Shown: positions 10,244-20,795 of the stretch, one piece after another | Layout of the letters: every line of letters begins with the position of its first letter | Position numbering within the stretch: position 1 is the first letter of the stretch | Assembly: GCF_003589595.1 (NCBI RefSeq) | Contig: NW_020654810.1 | Span: forward strand, 10,099,387 to 10,163,386 | Source of the DNA: Hyposmocoma kahamanoa | Lineage: Eukaryota > Arthropoda > Insecta > Lepidoptera > Cosmopterigidae | Length of the DNA stretch: 64,000 nucleotides | Direction of reading: 5' to 3' | Translations under genes and position numbers: made by a program | The notes under the pieces: model-generated | What the model was told of the DNA's origin: nothing | The model's database searches: none | The model's input: only the letters and a program-made list of their open reading frames with translations

Positions 10244-11027
10244 TAAGAACTTGTTGAAAAAAGTATTTATCAATAGTATACGAAGAAGAAAACCTTTAAC
10301 CGTTTTTTTAAAATTTCATCATTATTGATTACTATGTAACATTTTTTCAAAAAAATTCTGTTTCTGATTTAACAGTATAGGTTTCTCAAGTATGTAGCAA
10401 ATAATAGCTGTGCCCCTGAAACTTTGCTTTTGTGGCTGTCACAGTGATATTCACGTAATCTCGAAAATCTACACATTTCTAGGTTATTTACCAACAATTT
10501 GTAGAATTTTGTATTGATTTGAAATATAATGTTCCCTTTTTGTCTAAATACTATGGTTTACATTTGTTTCTCTCGTGAGTTTGGGTGTAATTTGTGGTTG
10601 TATATGTATATGTCCATGGCATCTACGACTCGGGGTTTCCCTAGCACGGGGCTATGAGTATGTTATGTGTTAAGTGCTACGTCGCGTCACTAAAATGGTA
10701 CCAATACTTATGTATGACTAAAAAGTCGCCGTCGCATTTGGTATAAATGGTTTTAACTTGTCGTAAGACAAAGTTAAATATCATATCTTGTCATTGTCAT
10801 TGAAATGATTGTGGTGGTTTATTGTTAGATATATTCGAACGCATCATAATTTTTTTTTTTCAATATTGTGCCAAACTCAAATTTGGTGCTGTTTAAAAGT
10901 TACTTTACGATTCACATCAAGTCAATAAAATTGAAAAAGATAACAAAGAATTGAAACTTTTTTATTCTATTGAAACTATTATTCGGATCTAATTACCATT
11001 GACCTTAAGCTTTTTATTACTCAGAAA
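10244..11027. other. AT-rich spacer containing a SINE tail
   Basis: Apart from the family D tail at 10550-10672, no gene or repeat was recognised. Confidence 0.5.
10550..10672 (+). repeat. tRNA-derived SINE family D, tail-only copy
   Basis: Matches the body of the copies at 24968 and 56234: TTTCTCTCGTGAGTTTGGG, TGTAATTTGTGGTTG, then GTTTCCCTAGCACGGGGCTATG. The tRNA-like head is missing. Confidence 0.8.
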
Positions 11028-11156
11028 GTGTCAGCCGTGATTTAGGTCCCATGTAAATTCCCACTTTGGTTTGTTTGAAAGACATACGCGATTTAAATCC
11101 GAAAAAATAGCTTCATTTCTAATGTGTGACAATCACGAAATCCTAAAAACTCGAAA
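11028..11156 (+). repeat. Fold-back repeat family H, right half
   Basis: Contains GTCAGCCGTGA, then TTTGGTTTGTTTGAAA, CATACGCGATTTAAATCCGA, AAAATAGCTTCATTTC, and the end CCTAAAAACTCGA. Shared with 16.4, 31.8, 43.3, 43.7, 54.3 and 58.0 kb. Confidence 0.75.
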
Positions 11157-11157
11157 C

Positions 11158-11345
11158 TAATTCATTCATTCATTTTATTTAAGAGCCATGCTCTTGTCGG
11201 TGTAGCCTCCTCCACTCCTCACGGTCCATAGCCAACTCCTTGACCTCCCTGTAACTGCTCACATTAACCTTTCTTTTTATTTGGTCACAAAATGCCATTC
11301 TCGGTCTTCCTCTCTGTCTCCTTCCTTCCATCTTTCCCTCAACAA
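11158..11345 (-). pseudogene. C-terminal tail of an RTE-like LINE reverse transcriptase
   Basis: Minus-strand reading VVEGKMEGRRQRGRPRMAF, continuing with CDQIKRKVNVSSYREVKELA and MDREEWRRLHRQEHGS, then stop. This basic GRRxRGRPR tail followed by a W-R-R motif is typical of the extreme C-terminus of insect RTE-like endonuclease/RT proteins. The stop is followed by a (TGAA)n-type tail (ATGAATGAATGAAT), as expected for the 3' end of such elements. Only about 60 codons remain, so it is strongly 5'-truncated. Confidence 0.7.
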
Positions 11346-11836
11346 CAACCGTCAATAGTTCTAATTAACAAACTGAAAATGTACTATAATTTTAAATAGA
11401 AAACGAAATATTGTAAAAACTGTGTGACATAATAAACTCGCCCATTGCCCAGAAACGTTTGTCGCTGAGTAACATTTTTAATTGCTTATTTTGACAACTG
11501 ACACGTTCTGTTTCACGCTAATTTTTTTTTTTTTCATCCGCTAAGGTTTCACATCAAGTGACTCATCATGATATTTGCTTTTGTTAAAGCGAAAGAATTT
11601 CTTATTGTTTTTGTGAGGTCATAATATGAATTCGACAGGCAATTCAACTTACGGGCTTAGTCGGGATTACCAGAAGAGCTCATGACAGGACCCCTCAGGT
11701 CCGACAATAAAACATTTAATAATTTGTTTACGCTATGTAACGCTACGGGTTCAACGCACCGACGACTGCCACACGAGCAATTCGTTGTCCCCACGTAACG
11801 CACGCGCCGGTTACATCTCCTGACCCCTTAGGCTCA
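11346..11836. other. No gene recognised; GC-rich patch at 11735-11830
   Basis: Mostly AT-rich. The 11735-11830 segment has many CpG words (ACGCACGCGCC) of unknown origin. Confidence 0.45.
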
Positions 11837-12012
11837 ATTTATAATGCGGCGGAACGGAATGGAAGCTATTTTTTGTAACGATATTGTACATAGCGGAAGA
11901 TTTTGGCTCGTATCTGATTTGTATCTTACACAATTGATCATAAAGTTCATTATCCTATGTACAATATCGTTACAAATATTCGGTTCCATTCCGTACCGCC
12001 GCAATATAAACT
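11837..12012. mobile_element. MITE-like element with ~55-bp imperfect inverted arms
   Basis: The left arm (TATAATGCGGCGGAACGGAA.., then GTAACGATATTGTACATAG) is mirrored by the right arm (CTATGTACAATATCGTTAC.., then TTCCATTCCGTACCGCCGCA, ATATAAA). The arms enclose about 60 bp of unrelated sequence. No transposase. Target-site duplication not clear. Confidence 0.7.
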
Positions 12013-12402
12013 GAACTTTATCCGACACGAGAGCGCGTTCCGTCGCTGCACGCCGTCTCAACCCACCATGTAGCATATAGTTCTAATTTATATATCGTAC
12101 AACACAGCGTTTGGCGTCACCGTCATTGGCCGCGAATCTACGTTGCGATTTACAGTCCTCATTAAGCGTTTGCTCTGAGTGGCCGGCATTGATCGACTGT
12201 GATTGTCCAAGATCTGTTACTGTACTATACATTCTGTATTTTGTACCTACATAAAAATTAAAAAAACTATTCACATCTCGAAATTTTTGATTGAATTGAC
12301 CTACACGTTTTAACCATCATTCAATTTAATATTTGCCTTTTAAAATGAACGAGATAAATACACTTCCTGAGTTATTATGAAAATGTAATTGTGGTCAGGT
12401 CC

Positions 12403-12430
12403 ATATAACGTACAAAATTGTACGTTATAT
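12403..12430. repeat. Perfect 13-bp inverted repeat
   Basis: ATATAACGTACAA, loop AA, TTGTACGTTATAT. Not near a gene. Function unknown. Confidence 0.9.
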
Positions 12431-12691
12431 CGAAATCTAATTTGTGGTTTGATATTATTTCGTGTAGCTTTTTAGCGAAACTACATTAAATTTCGATTAC
12501 ACAATAGGTGCTTAATGAGTTTGTTCACGCAAACTGATACTTAATTATTGATTTGTTAATACTTTTTTATATAATTATACGCAACTTGTGCGGTCATTAC
12601 AGTATCACGGTCAGGTTTTTATACAAAAGCTTTTTCACGTTTGTGTCCAAACCTCAGTACTTACTTCTAAAGTGTTATAATATGATCAATC

Positions 12692-12862
12692 TTAGGGTCG
12701 TATTCTAGAACTCTACTCAATGCTCAAGTCAGGATTGCACTGGAAACACAAGCACTGGAAATACAACCCTAATGGCAGGGACTTGAGTATGATTTCGAGT
12801 GCTTTAAACAATACTCAAATCCTGACTTGAGCATTGAGTAGAGTTCTAGAATACGACCCTTA
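12692..12862. mobile_element. MITE with perfect 42-bp terminal inverted repeats and TTA target duplication
   Basis: Element 12695-12859 (165 bp). Its first 42 bp (GGGTCGTATTCTAGAACTCT...) are the exact reverse complement of its last 42 bp, and TTA flanks both sides (12692-12694, 12860-12862). A 3-bp TTA/TAA duplication with GGG termini points to a PIF/Harbinger-type non-autonomous element. No coding capacity. Perfect arms suggest a recent insertion. Confidence 0.88.
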
Positions 12863-12987
12863 GAGTTTCACTTATTGCAACAGAAATGTAATAAGTAATG
12901 AGTCAAGATTTTTTGGGAATTTTTATTACCTTAAGAAACAGGAATAGGTGAATAGATTTTTACATTAAAATAAACGTATGAAACCGT

Positions 12988-13032
12988 GGTATAATATCAC
13001 ATTTAAATATTATTTAAATGTGATATTATACC
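12988..13032. repeat. Perfect 21-bp inverted repeat, 3-nt loop
   Basis: GGTATAATATCACATTTAAAT, loop ATT, then its exact reverse complement. Very AT-rich and able to form a cruciform. Confidence 0.9.
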
Positions 13033-13110
13033 ATATCACATTATTGTTGGTAATAAACAATATTTAGTGAATATTTTATAACAATATTTTGCCATCTTAT
13101 TTATTTTTGT

Positions 13111-13368
13111 CATCAAGCAATAATGTGAGCATTACTGTGTTCTGGCTTTAAAGGGTGAGGGTGCTCGTGAAATTACAGGCACAAGTTGACAAGTCCCATA
13201 TTTGTCAACTTATGTCTCAGGGTGACGGGCGCACTAGCGGTGCCCCCTCAGATCTTTGCTATTTAAAGCTCTGAGTGACACTTTAACTGTCATGTCATGG
13301 ACAGGCGTGTCGGTTACCAGCAAGCGCACGATTTGGTCGTCCCGTCGCTTAAAACCATAAAAAAAATA
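13111..13368 (+). repeat. Interspersed repeat family A, copy 2 (nearly full)
   Basis: Begins CAAGCAATAATGTGAGCATT and runs through AAATTACAGGCACAAG, CTTATGTCTCAGGGTGACGG, CAGATCTTTGCTATTTAAAG, GACAGGCGTGTCGGTTACCA, then CGTCCCGTCGCTTAAAA and an A-rich end. Non-coding. Other copies listed separately. Confidence 0.88.
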
Positions 13369-15054
13369 GAACAGTTAGCTTTTGTATGAAAACGGGAAGA
13401 TGACAAATTGATACGGAAAAAATATTTATATTAAACGATGTATGAGGACAAAACAGAATTTAATACAAATGATATATATGTTATATTATCTTTCGTATGT
13501 AATATATCTTATACAACATAACACAAAATTCTTTGAATAGTTGTGCTTAACTTTATTAATATATTGGTTACGTAGTTATAACTACGATAAGGCCAACTCA
13601 TGCACCATTTGCTCTCCAAATAGCCCTGAGGTTCGCAGCTGTACGGGTCTTTGCGGTTAAAGCCATCCATCTTCCCACAATACGACGCTAGAAATTTGCC
13701 CTCACTCGTATTGAAGAGATTTAATATTGTAGTGACCTCCTACTTCCTTAACACGAACCCGTGCCACTTCATTTGGAAATTTGGGGGATCAAATTGTCGC
13801 GTCTAAATGCATTTAAATATAGATATTACGTCATTCCATTAAGCTATATATATGTCTTTTTACAACCAACAAATAAAAAATATTGACATTAAATAAAAGA
13901 AATATAAATAAGTGATAAATAATAGACTGCGTTGCTCTGATCCCAAAAGTAAGTAGCTTGTGTTATATTGTGAAAGCACTTGTGTTATGGAAATCGGAAA
14001 CTACGACTGGACTACAAACATCCAGACCCGAGACAATATTGAAAAGTTAGTTATCTACGTTGATTCAGCGGAGGATCGAACCCGGGACCTAAGAATTGGT
14101 GACACATACATACAAAAAAAGTCGAATTGAGAACCTCCTCATTTTTTTAAGTCGGTTAAAAATAACCTAAATGCGGTTATGATGTTGTTTGCAAGAAAAA
14201 CATTTGATGATTCAAATATCACTGTACAGTACAACCGTAACAGTATTTGACCTTACATCTAAACAGTAAACTGGTAATTCCAGTATATAACTGATAAACA
14301 AGAAGTTTTTGTGCCTCAAATAATACAAAATAAAAAAGGTTAATATTAATTGTCAACTTCCATAAAACTCAAATAGAAACATAAATTTAAAAAATGTCGT
14401 TAATCCGATGAGGAATTTACAAATTTTGGAACAAATATGAATTTAATAACTATAGAGCTTCAGTTAAAAACTAAAATTTCGCAGGTTCTCTGTGGTAAGT
14501 ACTGAAAGATAAATATCTTCATATGAAAATTAGATATTATATTCGTATATAATCCGTTTTAAACTTTTATTTTAGCCTGTCTTCAGCATTTTATATGATT
14601 GGATAAATTCCCATACTATCGTGTAACAAATTAGCACATTCCTTAGACAATATCCTTAAGTGTCTCATATATTTTTTGTAAGACCGTTATTTAATGACCA
14701 TCGTAAATACCTTAACCATTTGATCTAGCAAAACAATTTTTCCCGCTTCTACGGTGACCTACCTTAAACAGACTCGTTTATTTAAAAATGAGACCTTTCA
14801 CTTTCGTGTGTATGAATACAACATAGTGTAACCTACTATATAGAACTGTATACATTTTAGGATTTTGCATCGGGACACACCGGCCACGACACACAAGTCG
14901 GCTAAATATTCCTAATCTTTGTTCTGAATAACAAATTTCGAATGGTCCACTTTCATCATAGTATTTATACACCGTGTCGTTTATCCTTGCAGTTCATATT
15001 ATAATAGACGGTATTTTCATGCTACGGCATAATAAATATAGCGAACTAAATATA
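13369..15054. other. AT-rich sequence with minor repeat fragments
   Basis: No gene recognised. A tRNA/SINE-like patch at about 13985-14100 contains CCAGACCCGAGACAA and GGATCGAACCCGGGACCT, a pattern common in lepidopteran repeats. A left-end fragment of family B (minus strand, GAACCTCCTCATTTTTTTAA, then GTCGGTT) lies at about 14112-14163. A palindrome CGTAGTTATAACTACG lies near 13570. Confidence 0.45.
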
Positions 15055-15080
15055 GCGGTAGAGCATTTATGCTCTACCGC
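15055..15080. repeat. Perfect 12-bp inverted repeat, GC-rich
   Basis: GCGGTAGAGCAT, loop TT, ATGCTCTACCGC, followed by GCCAAGCAGCC. It recalls the hairpin at the start of family A, but the sequence is not the same. Confidence 0.9.
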
Positions 15081-15156
15081 GCCAAGCAGCCAAGTTATAC
15101 TGACTCGAACGGTATAAAAAAATCACATATTAAACAATTTGCGATTTTTAAAATGA

Positions 15157-15353
15157 ATTATTAATATCATAAGTACTTTGTACAAACATACAAAGAACAT
15201 ACAAAGTACCTATGATATTAATAATACAAAATTAAGAACACGTCTACAAATTCTGCGTGTATAATATATCGATATTTCGTACACCAAAAAGGTATTTTTA
15301 ATACCATACATATAATTTGTACAAACGTACAAAGTACCTATGATATTAATAAT
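15157..15353. repeat. Three copies of a 24-bp motif, one inverted
   Basis: 15157-15180 (ATTATTAATATCATAAGTAC...) is inverted relative to 15202-15225 with one mismatch. The second copy is repeated directly at 15330-15353. Possibly an end-duplicated MITE relic. Confidence 0.75.
15238..15283 (+). repeat. Short repeat K, copy 1
   Basis: CGTCTACAAATTCTGCGTGT, then ATATCGATATTTCGT, about 45 bp. A close copy lies at 17298-17344. Confidence 0.75.
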
Positions 15354-16330
15354 TTATTCTGAGGATGATTATGGTATGGTGGTTATTTTCATGGTACACT
15401 TATCAGACAGAAGGCCGCTTGTATGTATATTATTCGGAATTCCATGGCATTTTTGTTCGTTCGATCGAACCTTCATCTAATTTCACTCACGAAGTTCAGA
15501 ATTTATTTATAATACCGCTCTTACTGACGAGTTGTATTTGGAGTAGCACAGAATGATAACTACTAAACTACTAGCACTTGGCTCAAAATATTAAAAATTT
15601 CACAATCAAACATCACGTTTGTCTCTAAACATATTTGCCTATCTTTCATTTTATCAGTTCATCATTTTATCATTTTCAAACTCTGTATATATAAAGCTTG
15701 CTATAAACTATAAGTACTTATTGAGATGAATAAATGTTTGATTACAAAAACACAATTTGAAATATGTCAGGTTTCAATAAGTCGGTTATTCATTAATTAA
15801 TCATTGACTCGCTTGACCATAACCTTATTTAAAAACCTAATTATGTTTAGATGCTAATAATAATAAATAATGTTCTTTTTTTGTTTTTAAACGTATAGTT
15901 TTTTTAATTCTGTTTTGCTACACAAGTTTTTTTAATGCAAGTTATTCGAAAAAAGAATTAATTAACAATTTCATATCTTTTTCTTTTTATTGTCATGCGT
16001 CAAAAATAATAAATCAGTAATCAACAAATTAAATAATTATATGATCTATGATTGGTGACGTATGTCACAGTAATGGCAGTATTCAAATATATATTATGTG
16101 CTTTCGGTAAGCATTTATGAGTCGCAAGATAATTCAGAAAAATTCGTTTGCATCTAAACTTGTTACTTACAGCGATAAGTAAGTAGTATACAGAGATTTT
16201 TAAGGCAAACAGCGATATTACTTACCTTTGCAAAATTATTTAAAAACGCGTGGTATGTAAATGCTATTTCGACAATTTATTCACAAGTCTCAATAAAGCC
16301 TTCAACTTATGTTAATTTCATGCGCTCATT
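15354..16330. other. AT-rich sequence, nothing recognised
   Basis: No gene or shared repeat found between repeat K and the fold-back repeat. Confidence 0.5.
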
Positions 16331-16515
16331 TAGGTGTATTGAGTTTTCGTGATTGCTACACATTGGCAATAAAACATTTTTCAGATCTAATTTGCGTGTA
16401 TTTTTACGGTCACTGTCAGTCAGCCGTGACGACGGGTCCTGTAAAGAACCCAAAACGTTGGTTTGTTTGAAAAAACAAATATTTTCGATTAAGATCTGAA
16501 AAATAATTCACGTAA
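16331..16515. repeat. Fold-back repeat family H, near-complete copy
   Basis: The left arm (GTTTTCGTGATTGCTACACA.., TTTTTCAGATCTAATTTGCG) mirrors the right arm (ATTTTCGATTAAGATCTGAA, AAAT). The centre is GTCAGTCAGCCGTGACGACG, GGTCCTGTAAAGAACCC, AAAACGTTGGTTTGTTTG. It is the copy whose centre is closest to a hammerhead-like core (TGACGA). Confidence 0.75.
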
Positions 16516-17297
16516 CTTGTTAATAAATTACTTGCTTTTTTTAATTACAACGAAGCGTCACAACGCAACGTCACCGCAACGTCGTCGCAAGGCATCGCTC
16601 TAAGAGCGATGCTACACGGGTACTGCCGGTGCGTTGCTTCATCGCAACGCTATGATTCCAACGTACCGAACGCCATACGAGCAAAGGTATCGTGTGGTAT
16701 CGCTCTTACTTGCCTAATTAACACACAAATTCAGATACACAAATGGAACAGTTGTTTCATAAACAATTGGATGTAACCTTCTTATCAAATTAAAGTAATG
16801 CGGATAGCGGTTGCAGTGGATAAATACTTGTACGTATTACATTGTGTAAGCTCTTTCTTTGCAAATTTCCATTGTCGTAATTTGTTTCCGCGTGGCCTTG
16901 CCATTGCGGGCTTATCAAAAACATATGTATAAGAATACTTTTAAATCGTTAAGTACATACATTAATGTCAAAGCGGCAATAAATCAAGTTTGTTTATTGG
17001 GTTTGGCAGTCACGTAATTGTTTGTCGTGATTATGTTCAACATAACGCCACTTATTTACGCACTAAAGCACCTCTCCCCGCTTCGTCGCCTGACCACTTG
17101 TCGCGCACGACACACACACAATTAATATACATATGTACACCGCAGCGCGTCACCACTCAAGCGTCCCAATGCCGACTCAACGCACAGTGTGACATCGCTA
17201 TAACGAAACACGGCGTAAATTTTTACGCGGAGACGGTGTGCCGTCGATGCGCGTTAACGCGATTGAAACAAGTTTCAGTCGCAGTCAGTAAACCTTT
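16516..17297. other. CpG-rich patches of unknown origin
   Basis: 16545-16710 and about 17040-17280 are rich in ACG/CGC words (GCATCGCTCT-A-AGAGCGATGC stem near 16593) and stand out from AT-rich surroundings. They look like MITE debris. No coding frame is convincing. Confidence 0.4.
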
Positions 17298-17344
17298 GCA
17301 CACGTTTACAAATTCTGCGCGTATAAAATATCGATATTTCGTGA
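17298..17344 (+). repeat. Short repeat K, copy 2
   Basis: ACGTTTACAAATTCTGCGCG, then TATAAAATATCGATATTTCG. Close to the copy at 15238-15283, same orientation, 2.06 kb apart. Confidence 0.75.
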
Positions 17345-19162
17345 AACAACAAAGTTTACAAGACGAATGAAAAACAACCGATCTATAAACGTTTTAGTTC
17401 ATATCCTTTTGCGGCAAGCGTGAAGGGCACCTTTGTGCCGGGATCAGTCAGGGGCGGGCTTTTTGACGAGCACTAAACCATAGCTCTGAAACATGTGTTT
17501 TGTAACTTTAATCGTTATTCATGACTATACTATGTAATATATCCATATCCTTTTTAGTTTTTATAAATGTGTTACTTATGTAAAAGAAACCTTTTTTGGC
17601 AAATAACTAAATTTTGAGGGCATGAAAATTGAATCCAATTACATAAAGAGCTCTTTTTTGACAAAATCTACTTTTACGCCCTTTGTTCCCCGTAGTATCT
17701 ATCGATACGCTGTTTATGCGCGCTATACGACGATACTGACACGTTGTAATCGCTTATACGTATACAAAAACCTTTTTGATCAGAGATTTCACAACAACAA
17801 AATACAATGGCGTCTGTCGTGACAAGACTGCTTAAGGCTTTATCACCGCTTTTAAGAAGAAAAAAAATGTGAAAATATAACTTTATCGGATAAACCCATT
17901 TATGCGCTAAAGAAAATTGTGTCGTTTTATTGTTTGTCATTTTAATACGTTTAAATAATTGGTAAAACGAAGATTTTATTATAATGACAGAAACTTTTAA
18001 TGCACTTTGAGCATCTACAACGCCATAATTATGCGTCTTCTGCGTTAATAAATTTTGCATTCGCTTTAATTCACATAATTCATTGATTTGTTTCTCGACT
18101 CGACAACTTTCGGTGGCCGAAAGGTTTGCACTGCTAGCAGTAGGTTTTTTGGAACATAAATTTATCTATTTGATTCTGCTCTGGGTGTTTTGAGTGATGC
18201 TCAGAAGTGAATTCCGTTGCTCTGGTATTCATGCTCGCATTACATAGCTCATTTTACAGTTGACAAACACAAATCAACCAATCATAAACCTTACCGGTCA
18301 ATAAATAAAGCAAACGAATCGCAGACGTACGTGCAACCAAGTAACAAACTAACAAGTAAATGTAGAAATAATCTGCACTAAGTCCGACGGAAACTAGCCC
18401 AAATTAGTCTCCTGACGGTTTTGCAGATATTTAATGGAGTTATATTTGATGACCTAACCTATGAATAAGATGTCCCTTGAGATATCTTCAGGATTTTGAA
18501 TAAATAACCTCTAGTAAGAAAGGGGCAACGGTTTTTAGTGTAACTTAGGAGAAGACCTTTAGACCGTTTTGTATATGACTTAATCTTGTCATTAACTTTA
18601 AGAACACGTTAAAATAGTTTATAGTACCCGTTTTTATCTATTAGGTAACTTATACATAAAAAAATTAAAAATGGTAATTAATGCTTTTGTTACATTATTC
18701 TATGGTAATGCTGGCTTAAGCTTATGTGGTATATATTTTAACTATTCATCACCTAAGTGGCGAACAAATAAATTATATTAAAGTTTATACGTGTGAGTCG
18801 GAAGAATACAGTAGAAAAATACGTGCGGATTAAAGCATACAAGGAAATTATACATAAAAACCACAAAAGTTAATAAGCTTCCTAAAATCCACCTAATTTA
18901 TATGAAACTTTTATGAAAAAATTATGAGCTCTTAAAATGTTGAGGTTACTATAAAAAAACTGTGCTGTGTGTGTTAGTAATGGAAGTTACTTACACAGAA
19001 ATTTATCCATATCAATAACAAATTACACTTTCAAGTTCAGTTAAATCTAATTTCAAAACATTTCAAGTAAATAGTCGCTGCAATAAGCAGTCGCAGCTTT
19101 AATCATGCTTTATTAGTGTAACTCTAAATTGATGAAGAAGTAAAGAGTCAACAGACTTAGTA
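17345..19162. other. AT-rich sequence, nothing recognised
   Basis: Open frames on both strands near 17620-18060 show no recognisable domain and normal background base composition. Not called as genes. Confidence 0.5.
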
Positions 19163-19322
19163 TTAACTATTAATACAAAGATTGAACACTTAGAAAAAAT
19201 GTCTTCGATCCGGGCGGATTTGAACCGACGGATTTGCCAACTAACTTTTTAGTTTTAGCGTAATTATAATAAACTAGTAGAGTAATTTCACAAAAAATAA
19301 TTGAATAACAATTCAAAAAATA
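19163..19322 (-). repeat. tRNA-derived SINE-like repeat, family C, copy 3 (degenerate)
   Basis: ATTAATACAAAGATTGAACA, CGATCCGGGCGGATTTGAAC, then the flank AAACTAGTAGAGTAATTTCA and CAAAAAATAATTGAAT, the same order as at 10.1 kb. Internal part shortened. Confidence 0.75.
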
Positions 19323-19499
19323 ATTAAACGTGGTATTCTTAAAGGTGTTTTATGGTATTCTATTTACCTCGGCAAGATTGTTCAACTTTTACATTTTTTT
19401 TGCGGATTGTAACTGGATGGCGTCATACAGAAGTTGTTAAATAAAAAAGCCAAGAAAGAAAATGGTGGTTTTATTATACTGTTGTTATTTATGTAGTTC

Positions 19500-19908
19500 C
19501 ATCAATTCCATGGAGACTTAGCCAATACTCGCCACCACTTAATTCTTTTATTCACACGAACCTGGCACTCTGTAGTAATTGTACGTGAATCAACATCGTT
19601 CGGAACAATATCTAGATTCAATTCAAAGAGTTAATATCCACAATCTCTAATAGATCATTGATAACACTTTGTGTGATATTATGAGAAATGGACCACAGTG
19701 TTAATTGATTTCTGAAATCAAAACGTTTATCTTCAAATAAATCTTCATCTTCTAACTCAGTATTATCATTATCTTCAATATGTGGTCTGTCTATCACAGA
19801 AGTATTTCGGTTATGCACTCCTATATTAGAAGTAATTATTGCCAAGGATATGGAACGAATTGTTGTTGACAGTGTAGATGGGTTTTGTGGTAAATAATTA
19901 TTTTGCAA
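19500..19908 (-). pseudogene. Relic of a transposase-associated insect protein (N-terminal region)
   Basis: A minus-strand frame of 96 residues (19908 to 19618) ends with an acidic stretch (EDNDNTELEDEDLFED) followed by FRNQLTLWSISHNITQSVIN and DLLEIV. In the next frame it continues as LNLDIVPNDVDSRTIT. The pattern L..W...HNI...A/V...LL.I followed by LP.D.RTL resembles the N-terminal module of insect transposase-domain-containing proteins. A frameshift near 19615 and short length indicate a relic. The family assignment is tentative. Confidence 0.4.
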
Positions 19909-20614
19909 ATGAATTGGGATGTTTGCAGACTCGTATTTACCTTACAGTTTAAACTTTTTACGAAATGCACCACTTTTTTTAAATTTGTCAAGCTCTTATA
20001 TCTTCTATTCATTGTGAATTAGAACCGTCCTCGTATATGATCTAGCCACGAAATATTCTTAGATAAATATTTCTATAAACAAATTACTCTTGTGTTTAAC
20101 TGAAAATCGGAGACTGTAGTGGCAAATCTATAGAATATCTATAAAAGGGTTATTTTAAGACTTAAGTCTTGTAATTCTCCATTAGTTAGATCTATAGATA
20201 AAATATTCTAAACACATTGGTATATTACATCTAAATGTTATATTAAGAAAGGTTTTTGGAATAAAATTAGTGTTATTATTATTAAAACATTATTTTTCAT
20301 AGTTTCGGAGAAAGAGGTCAATAATTTTATTATTTCAGTAACTTTTAAGAGGGATTTGAGAAAAATTATTAAGTTTATTAGCGTTTCTACCCTTCAAAAA
20401 AATCTTCATAAAATTCGTTCTAGATAAATTGGTATGGAGCTCTACTGAATGTACTTCTTGGGTGTGTTACGAGCGCTGGAGAAGCAATTAGTACCTAAGC
20501 TCTATTCCCATTTTCTTTAAAACAAATACTTAATGGTTTCTATTTAACAAAACAGTAATTATAAATAAAACAGTAAGTTCCTTAGTAAATATTGCAGCTA
20601 TTTCTAATACATCC
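19909..20614. other. AT-rich sequence, nothing recognised
   Basis: No gene, RNA or shared repeat recognised. Confidence 0.5.
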
Positions 20615-20795
20615 TAGTTTGCCACCCTTAGAGATGGAATATTTTTTTCAAATTTGTATGAGACCAATACTGAGGTACCCTCTTTCCAACAAAAAGGAAT
20701 CATCAAAATCGGTTCACAAATGCCATAATAATCACGTAATACAGACACAATAGAAAATACAATACTCCTTTTTTTAAAATCGGTTAAAATTGCTT
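20615..20795 (-). repeat. Interspersed repeat family B, copy 3 (partial, reverse)
   Basis: The reverse complement carries AACCGATTTTAAAAAAAGGA, CGTGATTATTATGGCATTTG, GAACCGATTTTGATGATTCC, TTGGAAAGAGGGTACCTCAG, and AGGGTGGCAAACTAGG, as in the plus-strand copies near 40.9 and 49.8 kb. Confidence 0.8.

Noticed and set aside
17674..18060. 128-codon minus-strand frame with a cysteine cluster
   Set aside because: No recognisable domain, background base composition and no neighbouring exons. Probably chance.
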